A stretch of DNA of 64,000 nucleotides. Source: Paludibacter sp. GTDB lineage: Bacteria; Bacteroidota; Bacteroidia; Bacteroidales; Paludibacteraceae. Shown here one piece after another: positions 16,197 to 25,693 of this stretch; within the stretch, counting starts at the first letter, position 1; each line of letters opens with the position of its first letter. The notes beneath the pieces are model-generated. The model saw only the letters and a program-made list of their open reading frames with translations. It had not been told where the DNA came from and searched no databases. The translations under genes and the position numbers were made by a program. The stretch is from the NCBI GenBank assembly GCA_023666945.1, contig JAMPAY010000011.1:1-64000 (forward strand), given 5' to 3'.

Positions 16197-18425
16197 ATGC
16201 GTAACTGCACGCGATTCATATTATTGGGAATATTGGTGGGGCTGACGGCTTGTCAGACAACCAAATTTGTGCCGGAGGGCAAGTATTTGCTCAATAAGGC
16301 TAAGGTGCGCGTGGAAGATACGAAAGATGTTTCATCCGATAATCTGAAAACCTATCTTCGGCAAACACCGAATACTGAAATCTTTGGTTTTTGGAAACTA
16401 CAACTTGATGTATATAACTCTGCAGGACGCGATACGACCAAGTGGATTAACCGCCAACTTATGAAGATTGGTGAACCGCCTGAGGTTTTCAGCGAAGAAC
16501 AAACCGTTTCATCTATGCAACAGTTGCAACGAGCCATGGAGAATATGGGCTATTTCAATGCAGAGGTTGATACTACAATGAAAGTCAAGAAGCGGAAAGT
16601 AGACCTCACCTATAACATAAAGGCGGGCCCCCCCTACTTGCTACGTAATTACAAAGTGCGTATTGAGCAGCCCGATTTGTATGCCATTGCCACTAACCGA
16701 TTCTCGGAGATAAAAGAGGGAATGTTGTTTGATACCGACAAAATGGAAACGGAACGCCAGCGTATCACTACACGGATGAGGCATAAGGGCTATTACTATT
16801 TTGAGAAAGATTATTTGCAGTATATTGCCGATAGTGCTTTCCGTTCTAATGAGGTTGATGTGATGCTCTATTTGCAGGACTATATAGTCAATGCTCCCGA
16901 TTCCGTACAAGCACAATTGTTTACACGTTTTAAGATAGCATCCGTTACATTTAGAACAGAGTATGATAGAACTAAGTTTACGGAAGCAGATGTTGTTGTT
17001 GAAAACCATAACGACTATGCGTTTGTTTATGCGGGTAAACCCATGTTGCGTCAGCGTACTCTCATTAAGAATTGCCCCATTGTACCGGGCGATTACTATG
17101 ACGAACGCAATGTAGAGCGCACCTATGCGGCTCTCAATGCACTCGGACCGGTGAAGTACGTAAGTGTCGGTTTTGAGCAGGTCGGTGCAGATGAGTTGGC
17201 GTGTACGGTGGTGCTTTCGCGCGATAAGACACATTCGGTAACGGCGGAGGTTGAAGGTACTTATTCGGCAGGAGATTGGGGTGTGGCGGCAGGAGTGGGA
17301 TATACCAATAGAAATATATTTCGTGGAGCAGAAGAGTTCTCGGTGAACGGACGAGGCAGTTACGAATGGCGGCAAACGGGCGGAAGGGCTATCGAAGCAA
17401 AAGCAGAGGCTGCTCTCAAGTTTCCTAATTCTACAAAGATAAGTGTTTCGTATAACTACCAAAACCGTCCTGAAGAATATACGCGTACCATTGCCAATGC
17501 AGGTGTGCAGTATTCGCTTGTAGGGAAAAACAATCGTTTGAAGCACTATTTCAATATTGTAGATGTCAGTTATGTTTATTTGCCGTGGATATCGCAGGAG
17601 TTTAGTGACTATTTTCTGCAAAGTAGCAACTTGTTACGTTATTCTTACGAAGATCACTTTATCGTAGATTGGGCATATGCAGGTAGTTATTCTTCCTATC
17701 GTGCTTCGCAACCTTTGCGTAACTATTGCACTTTGCAGTATTCGGTAGAAACAGCGGGCAATTTGCTTTATGGGCTCAGTAATCTCTTTCATATGCCTAA
17801 AGATGAGGATGGTGCCTATAGACTTTTTAATATACGCTATGCGCAATATGCCAAGGCAGATGCCAATTTTACGTATCATCAAATTTTCAATAAACAGCAT
17901 CGTTTGGTTTGGCATGCAGGATTAGGTGTGGCCGTTCCTTTTGGTAATGCGTCTTCTATTCCGTTCGAGAAACGCTATTTTGCAGGAGGAGCCAATAGTG
18001 TACGGGGATGGTCAATCCGAAGTTTAGGTCCCGGAGGTTATAGAGGAAGCGGTAGTCGTATAGACTATAATAATCAGGCGGGTGATATAAAACTCGACTT
18101 AAACCTGGAATATCGTGTCAAACTTGTTTGGGTGTTGGAGTTGGCGTTGTTTACCGATGCGGGAAACATTTGGACCATTCGTGATTACGAAACTCAGCCG
18201 CACGGACAGTTTCGTTTTGATGAGTTTTATAAACAGATAGCATGGAGTTATGGTATCGGATTGCGCCTTGACTTTAGTTTTTTTGTCTTTCGTGTCGACT
18301 TTGGCGTAAAACTCTACGACCCCTCACGTATATATACCGATGGACGTCAATGGCGTACAGCACCTAACGGACTTGGTTGGAACGACGATATGGTGTTTCA
18401 CTTTGCTATAGGATATCCGTTCTGA
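16197..18425 (+). CDS. BamA/TamA-family outer membrane lipoprotein (TamL-like)
   Basis: The N-terminus is a lipoprotein signal ending GLTAC, so the protein is probably lipidated, as in Bacteroidota TamL. POTRA-like repeats occupy about residues 30-390 (for example QQLQRAMENMGYFNAEVDTTM). The Omp85 16-strand barrel follows, with the family motif RYFAGGANSVRGW (lid-lock region) and a final strand FHFAIGYPF ending in Phe, as outer membrane proteins do. It is expected to help insert or export proteins at the outer membrane. The start is at 16197 because a TTG upstream lies inside the -7 box. Its last 20 bases overlap the 3' end of nadD on the other strand. Confidence 0.88.
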   Translation: MRNCTRFILLGILVGLTACQTTKFVPEGKYLLNKAKVRVEDTKDVSSDNLKTYLRQTPNTEIFGFWKLQLDVYNSAGRDTTKWINRQLMKIGEPPEVFSEEQTVSSMQQLQRAMENMGYFNAEVDTTMKVKKRKVDLTYNIKAGPPYLLRNYKVRIEQPDLYAIATNRFSEIKEGMLFDTDKMETERQRITTRMRHKGYYYFEKDYLQYIADSAFRSNEVDVMLYLQDYIVNAPDSVQAQLFTRFKIASVTFRTEYDRTKFTEADVVVENHNDYAFVYAGKPMLRQRTLIKNCPIVPGDYYDERNVERTYAALNALGPVKYVSVGFEQVGADELACTVVLSRDKTHSVTAEVEGTYSAGDWGVAAGVGYTNRNIFRGAEEFSVNGRGSYEWRQTGGRAIEAKAEAALKFPNSTKISVSYNYQNRPEEYTRTIANAGVQYSLVGKNNRLKHYFNIVDVSYVYLPWISQEFSDYFLQSSNLLRYSYEDHFIVDWAYAGSYSSYRASQPLRNYCTLQYSVETAGNLLYGLSNLFHMPKDEDGAYRLFNIRYAQYAKADANFTYHQIFNKQHRLVWHAGLGVAVPFGNASSIPFEKRYFAGGANSVRGWSIRSLGPGGYRGSGSRIDYNNQAGDIKLDLNLEYRVKLVWVLELALFTDAGNIWTIRDYETQPHGQFRFDEFYKQIAWSYGIGLRLDFSFFVFRVDFGVKLYDPSRIYTDGRQWRTAPNGLGWNDDMVFHFAIGYPF

Positions 18426-18975
18426 TAAGTTTAACTTTAGCAGGAATCCAGTTGGAAACGTCTTCGCCATTGGATAATCGTTGGCGTATTTCTGTAGAAG
18501 ATATAGGGAAGATTGGGGCGTCGGGAAGAAAGGTTACATTGGGATAAGTTGCTTGCAATGTGGTTAAATCATTTCCTAACCGAGGATATACAATTAGCGG
18601 ATAATCGCGTAGTATGCTTTCCCACTCTTTCCACTTGGTAAATATAGTAAGATTGTCAGCCCCCATAATGAGTGAGAATTTGTGCTCAGGATAGCGTTGC
18701 GTGAGTGCGTGTAACGTGTCTATGGTGTAAGACGGACGTGGTAGTTGCAGTTCAATATCGCAAGCACGCAAGCCTGTTTTTCCTTGCAGTGCTTCGCTTA
18801 GCCAAGTATAGCGCACTTGTTCGTCACAGAGTTCGTTGCGTGACTTAAGCGGATTGTTGGGGGATACGGATAACCATACCTCTTCTATTGAGGTATGGTT
18901 GAGTATATATTCTGCCAAACAGATATGCCCTTTGTGGACAGGATTAAACGAACCGGGGTAGAAACCAATGTTCAT
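18406..18975 (-). CDS. nadD: Nicotinate-nucleotide adenylyltransferase
   Basis: It adenylates nicotinate mononucleotide in NAD synthesis. GFYPGSFNPVHKGH at the N-terminus holds the nucleotidyltransferase (H/T)xGH motif, and PISSTEIRQRL is the C-terminal ISSTxIR signature. 189 residues fits the family. The start is at 18975 (MNIGFYPG); a longer frame upstream overlaps gmk and lacks family similarity. It is last in a yicC-gmk-nadD operon, with its first ATG 10 bases after the gmk stop. It overlaps the end of the convergent tamL-like gene by 20 bases. Confidence 0.93.
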   Translation of the reverse strand: MNIGFYPGSFNPVHKGHICLAEYILNHTSIEEVWLSVSPNNPLKSRNELCDEQVRYTWLSEALQGKTGLRACDIELQLPRPSYTIDTLHALTQRYPEHKFSLIMGADNLTIFTKWKEWESILRDYPLIVYPRLGNDLTTLQATYPNVTFLPDAPIFPISSTEIRQRLSNGEDVSNWIPAKVKLIRTDIL

Positions 18976-18985
18976 ATCAGATGTC

Positions 18986-19555
18986 TTAGAGCGGACAGCA
19001 AACGATATTGTATTTGGCAAGGAGTTGTTGTAAGTTGCTCTGTGCTGTGGCGAGGTCGTCGTTGATGAGTATTTCGTCAAACAAGGGGGCATCTTCCATT
19101 TCTTTGCTTGCCTTGGCAATGCGACGCTCTATCATCTCTGCCGAGTCGGTACCTCTATTGGTAAGCCTTTTGCGCAGTTCTTCAATCGATGGGGGTTGTA
19201 TGAATACAGAAAGGGCTTCTTTGCCAAATTTCTTCTTTAAGTTGATACCTCCTTTTACGTCTACATCGAAGATGACGTGGTGTTGATTGTTCTGTATGCG
19301 TTCTATTTCAGATTGTAGAGTTCCGTAGAAATAATCGGGATAGACTTCTTCGTATTCGACAAAACTATTTGAGGCAATCAGTTCTTTGAATGCTTCAGCA
19401 CTGAGGAAATAGTATTCTCTGCCATGTTGTTCTTGTCCGCGTGGGGGGCGTGAGGTTGCTGATATGGAGAGTTCAAAATTGCTGTATTGTTTCAGCAAGT
19501 AGTTCACAAAGGTGGATTTCCCCGAACCTGAGGGTGCGCAAAAAATGAGTATCAT
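18986..19555 (-). CDS. gmk: Guanylate kinase
   Basis: It phosphorylates GMP to GDP with ATP. The P-loop APSGSGKST lies at residues 7-15, followed by the GMP-binding stretch SISATSRPPRGQEQHGREYYF and the DVDVKGGINLKKKF segment. 189 residues is standard. Its start overlaps the stop of the upstream gene by four bases, which suggests translational coupling. Confidence 0.96.
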   Translation of the reverse strand: MILIFCAPSGSGKSTFVNYLLKQYSNFELSISATSRPPRGQEQHGREYYFLSAEAFKELIASNSFVEYEEVYPDYFYGTLQSEIERIQNNQHHVIFDVDVKGGINLKKKFGKEALSVFIQPPSIEELRKRLTNRGTDSAEMIERRIAKASKEMEDAPLFDEILINDDLATAQSNLQQLLAKYNIVCCPL

Positions 19556-20466
19556 AGGACGTTGAGAACTTGTTCTTTTATTTGTTCGAGTATATCTTTC
19601 ATCTTTACCACGATGATTTGCATTTCGGAGTGATTTGATTTGCTGCCCAGTGTGTTGATTTCACGTCCCATTTCTTGTGCGATGAAACCGAGTTTTTTGC
19701 CGACACTGCTTGAGTTGTCTTGCATGGTTTCGTTGAAATAGCGTATATGATTGCGCAGACGTACTTTCTCTTCGGTTATATCCAACTTCTCTAAGTAGAA
19801 AATCATTTCTTGTTCCAAACGGTTAGTATCGATGCTTTGGCGTGTTTCGGCTGATAATTTTTGCAGATTGTCTTCCAATCGTGTGCGAATCTTGTCGATA
19901 CGTTCTTGTTCGAGCGGTTCTACTTGTGACAAGAGCGACAGTATGCCTTCTAACTTTTCGCTGAACATTGCTTGCAGGGCATTGCCTTCTTGTTGGCGGA
20001 ATGCCGTAAACTGCGTCAGTGCACTGCAGATACTATCTTGCAGAGTTTTCCAATCTTCATCGGTCAGAGTCTTGGTGTCGGGTACTTTAGTAACATCGGG
20101 CATCCGCATTGCCAATGCTAAAAGCGTATTATAGTCGGTAGGGAGGTTATGTGCTGTGGTATAGGCCGATAGTTGCTCCATGTAATAATGGAGTGCTTCG
20201 GTGTTGATGGGTGTGCAAGTTGCAGTATTTACACCGTTTTTGTCGGCAATGGAAGAGTCGTCTTTGTAGATACTGACATCGACTTTTCCACGTTCTGTTT
20301 TGGGGGTAATAAGTGCACGAATGTCGGCTTCCTTTTCTCGGAATTGAGAGCAGATGCGTAGCGAAAGGTCCAATTGTTTGGAATTGAGCGAGCGTATCTC
20401 AATTACATATTTTTGGTTATTGAGCAGACATTCAGTTCTTCCATAACCGGTCATTGATAGCAGCAT
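19552..20466 (-). CDS. YicC-family endoribonuclease-like protein
   Basis: The N-terminal MTGYGR signature and the EIRSLNSKQLDLSLRI segment identify the YicC family, as does the C-terminal GKKLGFIAQEMGREINTLGSKSNHSEMQ. Members are linked to RNA turnover as endoribonucleases. The ATG at 20466 gives MLLSMTGYGR; the ATG at 20454 directly before TGYGR is an equally good alternative. First gene of the operon with gmk and nadD, a pairing common in bacteria. Confidence 0.9.
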   Translation of the reverse strand: MLLSMTGYGRTECLLNNQKYVIEIRSLNSKQLDLSLRICSQFREKEADIRALITPKTERGKVDVSIYKDDSSIADKNGVNTATCTPINTEALHYYMEQLSAYTTAHNLPTDYNTLLALAMRMPDVTKVPDTKTLTDEDWKTLQDSICSALTQFTAFRQQEGNALQAMFSEKLEGILSLLSQVEPLEQERIDKIRTRLEDNLQKLSAETRQSIDTNRLEQEMIFYLEKLDITEEKVRLRNHIRYFNETMQDNSSSVGKKLGFIAQEMGREINTLGSKSNHSEMQIIVVKMKDILEQIKEQVLNVL

Positions 20467-20538
20467 AAAGATATATTTTCTATAAATGGTCTTTATTGGG
20501 TACAACACCGAACATTCATATATCGTTCGGTAGGGCTG

Positions 20539-20570
20539 CAAAGTTACAAAAAATCTCTGGAATAACCGAA
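20539..20570 (-). promoter_or_regulatory. Promoter of the yicC-gmk-nadD operon
   Basis: Minus strand: TTCG at 20570-20567 (one base off TTTG), 20 bases, TAACTTTG at 20546-20539, about 73 bases before the ATG. The chromosome up to here is intact, so the mobile element must begin to the right of it. Confidence 0.5.
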
Positions 20571-20645
20571 TAAAATGGAAGAAATGGCATAGAATGGCTT
20601 AGAGGAAAGGCATTTGCGAAACCAAAGGGTGACAGCGGCAAAAAT

Positions 20646-20703
20646 CGGGTAACGCAAAGAAAAGCGGAATTATGAAGTAGAACGGTTTTCAAATCGTTAC
20701 CCG
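20646..20703. repeat. Left-end inverted repeat CGGGTAACG...CGTTACCCG
   Basis: CGGGTAACG (20646-20654) and CGTTACCCG (20695-20703) are perfect inverted copies 40 bases apart, upstream of the integrase. Such repeats are expected as integrase or excision-factor binding sites at element ends. Just outside, 20574-20600 has three AATGG units about 10 bases apart. Confidence 0.6.
20681..20702 (+). other. Candidate attL core
   Basis: The site reads AACGGTT-TTCAAA-TCGTTACCC. It matches 33450-33471 at 19 of 22 positions, and all three mismatches fall inside the central six bases. Inverted half-sites around AACG/CGTT flank that centre, as expected for a tyrosine recombinase core with a variable overlap region. 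Confidence 0.55.
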
Positions 20704-20786
20704 CCGGAAAGTGATTTTTAACACATCGTGTCGCATTTGGCAGCTTGTGGTTTCGGTTGGCTTACATGGTCTAACTCGTTGATATT

Positions 20787-20794
20787 TAACTTTG
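20787..20794 (+). promoter_or_regulatory. -7 box of the integrase gene
   Basis: TAACTTTG, 17 bases before the integrase ATG at 20812. No well-placed -33 element is visible. Confidence 0.4.
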
Positions 20795-20811
20795 CAATCA
20801 AAAAAACGAGT

Positions 20812-22034
20812 ATGGCAAGAAGCACATTCAAAGTGCTGTTCTACGTGAACGGCAGCAAGGAGAAAGACGGTATTGTCCCCATTATGGGACGGGTTACCAT
20901 CAACGGGACTGTGGCACAGTTCAGTTGCAAGCAGAGCATTCCCAAGACGCTTTGGGACGTGAAGGGCAACAAGGCGAAAGGGAAGAGCCGCGAGGCACGG
21001 GACATCAACCTCTCGCTTGACAACATCAAGGCGCAAATCATAAAGCACTATCAGCGCATTTCCGACCGTGAGGCGTTCGTTACGGCTGAAATGGTGCGCA
21101 ATGCCTATCAAAGTATCGGCATGGAGTACGAGACCTTACTCAAGGCTTTTGACAAGGAAAACGAGATGTTCAAAAAACGTGTAGGGAAAGACCGTGTGAT
21201 GGCAACCTACCGTTCTCGTGTAGTGGCAAGAAACTATGTGGCGGCATTTATCAAGTCGTTTTACAAGCGGAACGATATGTCCATGTTAGAACTTACCCCA
21301 GACTTCATCAAGGAGTTCGCCGCATATCTTTCAACGGAAGCAGGGCTACACAATGGGACAATATGGGAGAAATGTATGTGGCTTAAAGGCGTGGTGATGC
21401 GTGCCCACTTCAATGGGCTGATACCAAGAAACCCGTTTGCGCAGTTCCATATCAGCCCGAATGTGAAGGAACGTGAGTTCCTGCAGAAGATGAACTGAAA
21501 GTGTTGATGACACATGAGTTCGAGGACAGCAAACTCGCATATATCCGAGATATATTCATCTTTGCCAGTTTCACGGCATTGTCGTTCGTGGACGTGCAGG
21601 AGCTGACGAATGACAATATCGTCGAGGTGAACGGCGAGAAATGGATATTGTCAAAACGCCACAAGACGAAAGTGCCGTTTCAGGTGAAGCTGCTGGATAT
21701 TCCGTTGCAGATAATCGAACGCTACCAACCGATGCAGAAAGACAATCTCATATTTCCCAGCTTGAACTACTGGTCTATCTGTAAACCGTTGAAAAAGATG
21801 ATAAAAGAGTGCGGAATCAACAAGAACATTAGCTTCCATTGCGCAAGACATGGATTCGCAACGCTGGCTTTATGTAAGGGTATGCCAATCGAAAGTGTAA
21901 GCAGGATTTTAGGACATATGAATATTGTCACAACACAAATCTATGCGAAGATAACCACGCAGAAACTCGACAATGACCTGACGATATTCGGGAACAAACT
22001 GAGCAAGGCGTTTAACGGCATAACAATGGCATAA
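20812..22034 (+). pseudogene. Tyrosine recombinase (integrase), frameshifted
   Basis: Site-specific recombinase of the Bacteroidales transposon type. The N-terminal arm-binding and SAM-like core-binding domains read from MARSTFKVLF to 21483. One base is missing after CTG at 21481-21483: restoring it gives REFLTEDELKVLMTHEF, continuous with the catalytic domain that resumes in the next frame. The catalytic part has TALSFVDV where most family members have the first Arg (Ser instead, as in the IntDOT group), a Lys near SKRHKTK, the HCARHGF box (H-x-x-R), LGHMNIVTTQIYAKI with the final His and the nucleophile Tyr. The full length would be about 407 residues. As it stands the protein stops before any catalytic residue. 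Confidence 0.88.
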
Positions 22035-22067
22035 CAATGGCATGAGTATGAAAAGAGGATCCTTACA

Positions 22068-22429
22068 ATGGGTGAATCCGGCAATATCACTATGCCGGAG
22101 ATTGTCACAGACATTTGGATGGGTGAACCGGAACTTATGGAGCTATTCGGGGTAGTCGTCCCGACACTCCGTGCCGCAATCAGAGCCGTGTATAAAAGCG
22201 GTGTCCTGAAAGCATACGAGGTTGAGAAATATGTGCGGCTGGAGAACGGATATTATGCCGATGTGTTCGGCTTCCCGATGATAGCGGCACTTGTTTTCCG
22301 TATCAATACTTTGGTGCGGAGCAGGTGCGCAATGCCATTCTTGAAAGACTGTACTTGCGAAAAGCGAAAACAAGCATCTTCTTTTCGCTGAATGTCAATG
22401 GCATGGCGGCACCAAAGTTTCAGGCATGA
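22068..22429 (+). pseudogene. Small DNA-binding-like element protein, frameshifted
   Basis: The intact part (MGESGNITMPEIVTDIWMGEPELMELFGVVVPTLRAAIRAVYKSG, split here by function) has a helix-turn-helix-like WMGEPELMELFGV/TLRAAIRA pattern. It sits where Bacteroidales elements carry a small regulator after the integrase. At about 22311 a T appears to be missing from a T-run. Restoring it continues the frame as RINTFGAEQVRNAILERLYLR and on to a stop at 22427-22429. Without it the protein ends in an unrelated basic tail at 22391. Function is inferred from position only. Confidence 0.65.
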
Positions 22430-22744
22430 ATATATGCAACGATTGCATTTATGGGAGATTTAAGTCTTCATGCACCAACCCATTGCCGATAAAACGTATT
22501 ACTGATAATGCGTATTGCTGCTAAAACGTATTGGTGTTCAGTTGAACAAACGTCGCACTGTATTGCCACTAATACATACTGATACCAAAACCCGAAGATA
22601 CTGCCATTAAAGTGGCTCTTCTTCGGGTTATATTTTGTCCAGTTAATGCCAATTCAAAGAAAATTATACGTGAGTCATATATGAGTTGTTAATCGGTCTT
22701 GTTTCGATTGTCGAATTTTGTGCTGAATAAACAATGATAAGAAC
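22430..22744. other. Non-coding spacer inside the element
   Basis: No gene is supported here. It contains three spaced copies of a (A/T)AAACGTATT-like motif near 22490-22545 and the hairpin at 22589-22629. The copies could be iterons or protein sites, but this is only a suggestion. Confidence 0.4.
22589..22629 (+). terminator. Hairpin terminator in the element
   Basis: The outer stem AACCCGAAGA (22589-22598) pairs with 22620-22629, with a smaller inner stem (CCATT with AGTGG). A T-rich stretch follows. It would end transcription from the integrase region. Confidence 0.55.
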
Positions 22745-23949
22745 ATGAAGCAAGAAAAATTCAAGAAAGAGGAGTTTATCCGTGTCGGTACAACGCTCTA
22801 CAAGATTGTGGAGCAGCCGAGACTGAACGGAGGGTATGTAAGGAAGCGCATCGCATGGAACAACGAGACCCTGCGTCAGGACTATGGCAAGGACTACATC
22901 GGCAGCGTACCGAAGTATGACGGTTTTTGCACCGTTCCCGAACACGTCAATTATCAGCCAGTAGTCGGCAAGTTCCAGAACCTTTACGAGCCGATAACCC
23001 ACCGACCGAAAGAGGGCGAGTTTTCGCATATCCAATCTTTGGTACGGCACATCTTCGGGGAACAAAACGAGTTGGGGATGGACTACCTGCAACTGCTCTA
23101 TCTGCAACCATTCAAAAGTTGCCCATCCTGCTGTTGGTATCGGAAGAACGCAACACAGGCAAAAGCACCTTCCTGAACTTTCTGAAAGCCCTGTTTCAGA
23201 ACAACGTCACTTTCAATACCAACGAGGATTTCCGCAGCCAGTTCAATTCGGACAGGGCAGGGAAGCTGCTTATCCTTGTGGACGAGGTGCTGCTCAACCG
23301 CAGGGAGGACAGCGAGCGGTTGAAGAACCTCAGCACCACACTCTCCTACAAGGTGGAAACCAAAGGCAAAGACCGTGACGAGATAGCTTTTTTCGCCAAA
23401 TTCGTGCTGTGCTCCAACAACGAGTATCTGCCCGTCATCATCAATGCAGGAGAAACACGTTATTGGGTACGTAAGATAGACCGCCTGCAATCCGATGATA
23501 CTGAATTCCTGCAAAAGCTGAAAGTGGAGATACCTGCCTTTCTCCATTTCCTAATCCATCGGGAACTATCAACGAAAAAAGAAAGCCGTATGTGGTTTGC
23601 CCCCTCGCTGCTGCATACCGAAGCCTTGCAGAGAATTATCCGCAGCAACCGCAACCGTCTTGAAATCGAAATGTGCGAACTTATCCATGACATCATGGAG
23701 AGTGTAGGCACGGACACTTTCTCCTTTTGCCCGAATGACATCCTTATGCTATTGGTAAACACGCAGGTCAAGGCGGAAAAGCACCAAGTGAGAAAGGTAT
23801 TGCAAGAGTGTTGGAAACTTGTACCTGCGCAGAACGGACTGACATATACCACCTACCAGCTGAACTACAACCGGGAATGCCGGTATGAGCCGATAAGGAG
23901 AGTGGGACGCTATTATACCATCGCAAGGGAACAACTTGAATCCCTGTAA
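22745..23949 (+). pseudogene. Primase-helicase-like ATPase, frameshifted
   Basis: The N-terminal half (from MKQEKFKKEEF) and the C-terminal half are in different frames. A base is missing at about 23108-23110; restoring it joins LLYLQP to IQKLPILLLVSEERNTGKST without a gap. The rejoined protein (about 401 residues) has a Walker A motif (NTGKST), Walker B (LLILVDEV), and a later arginine-containing segment ETRYWVRKI. This fits the D5/SF3-like primase-helicase family (DUF5906-like) of mobilizable elements. In the present frame the product stops at 23176 before the ATPase core is complete. Confidence 0.8.
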
Positions 23950-23972
23950 TTCCATCATTTTTTGTTGAATTG

Positions 23973-24212
23973 ATGAATAAGAATACAACCATGCTGATAA
24001 TAAACGATATACGCTCTCAACAAAATCTCAACACACCAAAAGAAAAAGAAAAGTTGAGGATAAAGCCGAGTGTAAAGCACCGAACGATTGTTGATTTCTC
24101 TTTTGGCGAGTGGTTGGTTGAGAAGCCGTTGAGAAAGCATAACCCTGTATATAAGGATATTAAACTATCCATTCATCAACTCAACGTTTTTTCAACAATT
24201 ATCAATCCATAG
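23973..24212 (+). CDS. Small hypothetical protein in the element (79 aa)
   Basis: A basic 79-residue open frame between the helicase and primase remnants, starting at an ATG 24 bases after the helicase stop and ending 12 bases before the primase ATG. It contains KEKEKLRIKPSVKHRTIVDFSFGEWL. I do not recognise it. The tight spacing supports it being a gene, but its short length leaves doubt. Confidence 0.4.
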   Translation: MNKNTTMLIINDIRSQQNLNTPKEKEKLRIKPSVKHRTIVDFSFGEWLVEKPLRKHNPVYKDIKLSIHQLNVFSTIINP

Positions 24213-24224
24213 AAATATCATATT

Positions 24225-25223
24225 ATGAACATCCAAGAAGCAAAACAAATTAGGATTGCAGACTATCTGCAAAGTCTGGGCTATTAGCCCGTGAAACAGC
24301 AAGGCGAAAGTCTGTGGTACAAGTCTCCGTTCCGTCAGGAGACGGAAGCGTCATTCAAGGTGAACATCAACCGTAACCTGTGGTTCGATTACGGACAGGG
24401 CAAAGGCGGCAATATCATCGCACTGGCGCGGGAACTTTATTTCTCCGACCATGTGCCCTATCTGCTCCGCAAGATAGCGGAATAGGCTCCAAACGTCCGT
24501 CCCGTGTCTTTCTCCTTTCGCCAACAACCATCCGAGCCATGCTTCCAACAGTTGGAGGTACGGGAACTCGCACATCCGGCATTGCTACGCTACTTGCAAG
24601 AGCGTGGGATAGATACAGCATTGGCAAAACCGGAGTGCAAGGAGCTGCATTTCATCAACAACGGCAAACCCTATTTCGCCATCGGGTTCCCGAACGTGGC
24701 AGGAGGATATGAAGTGCGCAACCAATTTTTCAAGGGCTGCATCGCACCGAAGGACATCAGTCATATCCGGCAGCAGGGAGAACCGAGAAAAAAGTGTCTG
24801 GTATTCGAGGGCATGACGGACTACCTCTCCTTCCTCACGTTGAGGATGAGGAACTGCCCGACCATGGCCAACCTTGACAGGCAGGATTACGTCATCCTCA
24901 ATTCGGTAGCCAATGTTTCCAGAGCCATTGACGTGCTGCACGAATACGAGCGCATCCACTGCCTGCTCGACAATGACGAAGCAGGAAGAAAGGCGTATCA
25001 TAATTTGGAAATCGAGTTTGCCGGACGCATCCGGGACTTCTCTCACAACTATCACGGGTATAAAGACCTGAACGATTACCTATGCGGAAAGCGGCAGAAT
25101 TTAGTCGTCAATCCTCCACCGCGAACCATCGTTAAACCCAAGAAAAAAGGTTGGGATTATGACATCACGAATGGGAAAAAACGGGAGATGCCCGAAATTC
25201 ATCCTCCGGGAATCGTGGGGTAG
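24225..25223 (+). pseudogene. CHC2/Toprim DNA primase with two in-frame TAG codons
   Basis: The frame is continuous from MNIQEAKQIRIADYLQSLGY to GIVG and is interrupted only by TAG at 24285-24287 and at 24483-24485. The N-terminal part has the degenerate CHC2-type zinc domain region (SLWYKSPFRQETEASFKV, NLWFDYGQGKGGNIIAL). The C-terminal part is a Toprim domain (CLVFEGMTDYLSFL with the catalytic Glu, then HCLLDNDEAGRKAY with the DxD-like pair). It would prime replication of the transferred strand. The flanking frame is otherwise well kept, so the stops are recent. Confidence 0.8.
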
Positions 25224-25263
25224 CAAGTTTGTGTTTCGGGACACCCGAAACTACTTGCCACCC
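25217..25263. other. Candidate oriT inverted repeat
   Basis: The arm 25218-25240 (GGGTAGCAAGT...GTTTCGGG) pairs with 25244-25263 (CCCGAAAC-TACTTGCCACCC), leaving a 3-base loop. Three unpaired bases and one or two mismatches break the stem. It lies directly upstream of mobC-mobA in an otherwise non-coding 107-base gap, where Bacteroidales mobilizable elements have their transfer origin. Confidence 0.55.
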
Positions 25264-25330
25264 ACTCCCCAAGTCGCAGGGAGCGGCATCCCGTTGGTCT
25301 ATACATTAACTACAATAACAACACTTGAAA

Positions 25331-25693
25331 ATGGAACATAAGGAAGATAAAAAGCGTAACAAGGGCGGTCGTCCGAAGAAAGGGGCAACCGAGAAAATGA
25401 CATACCCTGTCGCCGTGAAGATGGCAGCGGCAGACTATTTCCGTCTGCTGACTCGGGCGTATGAGGCAGGCGTGTCGCCGAGCGGATACATGAGGGAATG
25501 TTTCCAAAACGGTCATGTGAAGGAACGGCTGTCGAAAGAACACTCCGACCATGTGCGCAAGCTCTGCGGCATGGCGAACAACCTCAACCAGCTTGCACGC
25601 AAGGCGAACGCCGGAGGCTATTCCGAAGTAGGCTGGGACTGCAAGGTGGCGGTGGCAAGGATTCACGAACTTATAAGCAAGATTGGGATATGA
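25331..25693 (+). CDS. mobC: MobC-family relaxosome protein
   Basis: 120 residues. A basic N-terminus (KRNKGGRPKKGA) is followed by a ribbon-helix-helix-like region (TYPVAVKMAAADYFRLLTRAYEAG) and the family core KLCGMANNLNQLARKANAGGY. It helps the relaxase bind and nick oriT. This is the only clearly intact mobility gene. Its stop codon overlaps the tandem ATGATG start of the relaxase gene. Confidence 0.8.
   Translation: MEHKEDKKRNKGGRPKKGATEKMTYPVAVKMAAADYFRLLTRAYEAGVSPSGYMRECFQNGHVKERLSKEHSDHVRKLCGMANNLNQLARKANAGGYSEVGWDCKVAVARIHELISKIGI

Noticed and set aside
16641..17621. Long minus-strand reading frame opposite the tamL-like gene
   Set aside because: The plus frame is a complete Omp85 protein with signal, POTRA and barrel motifs; the minus frame has no family features and is a codon-bias shadow.
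18976..19119. Longer start for nadD
   Set aside because: The extra 48 residues lie inside gmk in another frame and precede the family's true N-terminus (MNIGFYPGSFNP).
20538..20547. GTAACTTTGC next to yicC as a CTnDOT-type attB (GTAnnTTTGC)
   Set aside because: The motif is the same as the -7 promoter box and recurs before many genes here; the copy at 33389-33398 is in the opposite orientation, so the two cannot be attL/attR direct repeats.
20571..20680. tRNA gene as integration target
   Set aside because: No cloverleaf or anticodon stem could be drawn on either strand near either junction.
20728..20811. Upstream extension of the integrase frame
   Set aside because: It would run through the TAACTTTG promoter box; homologues start at MARSTFKV.
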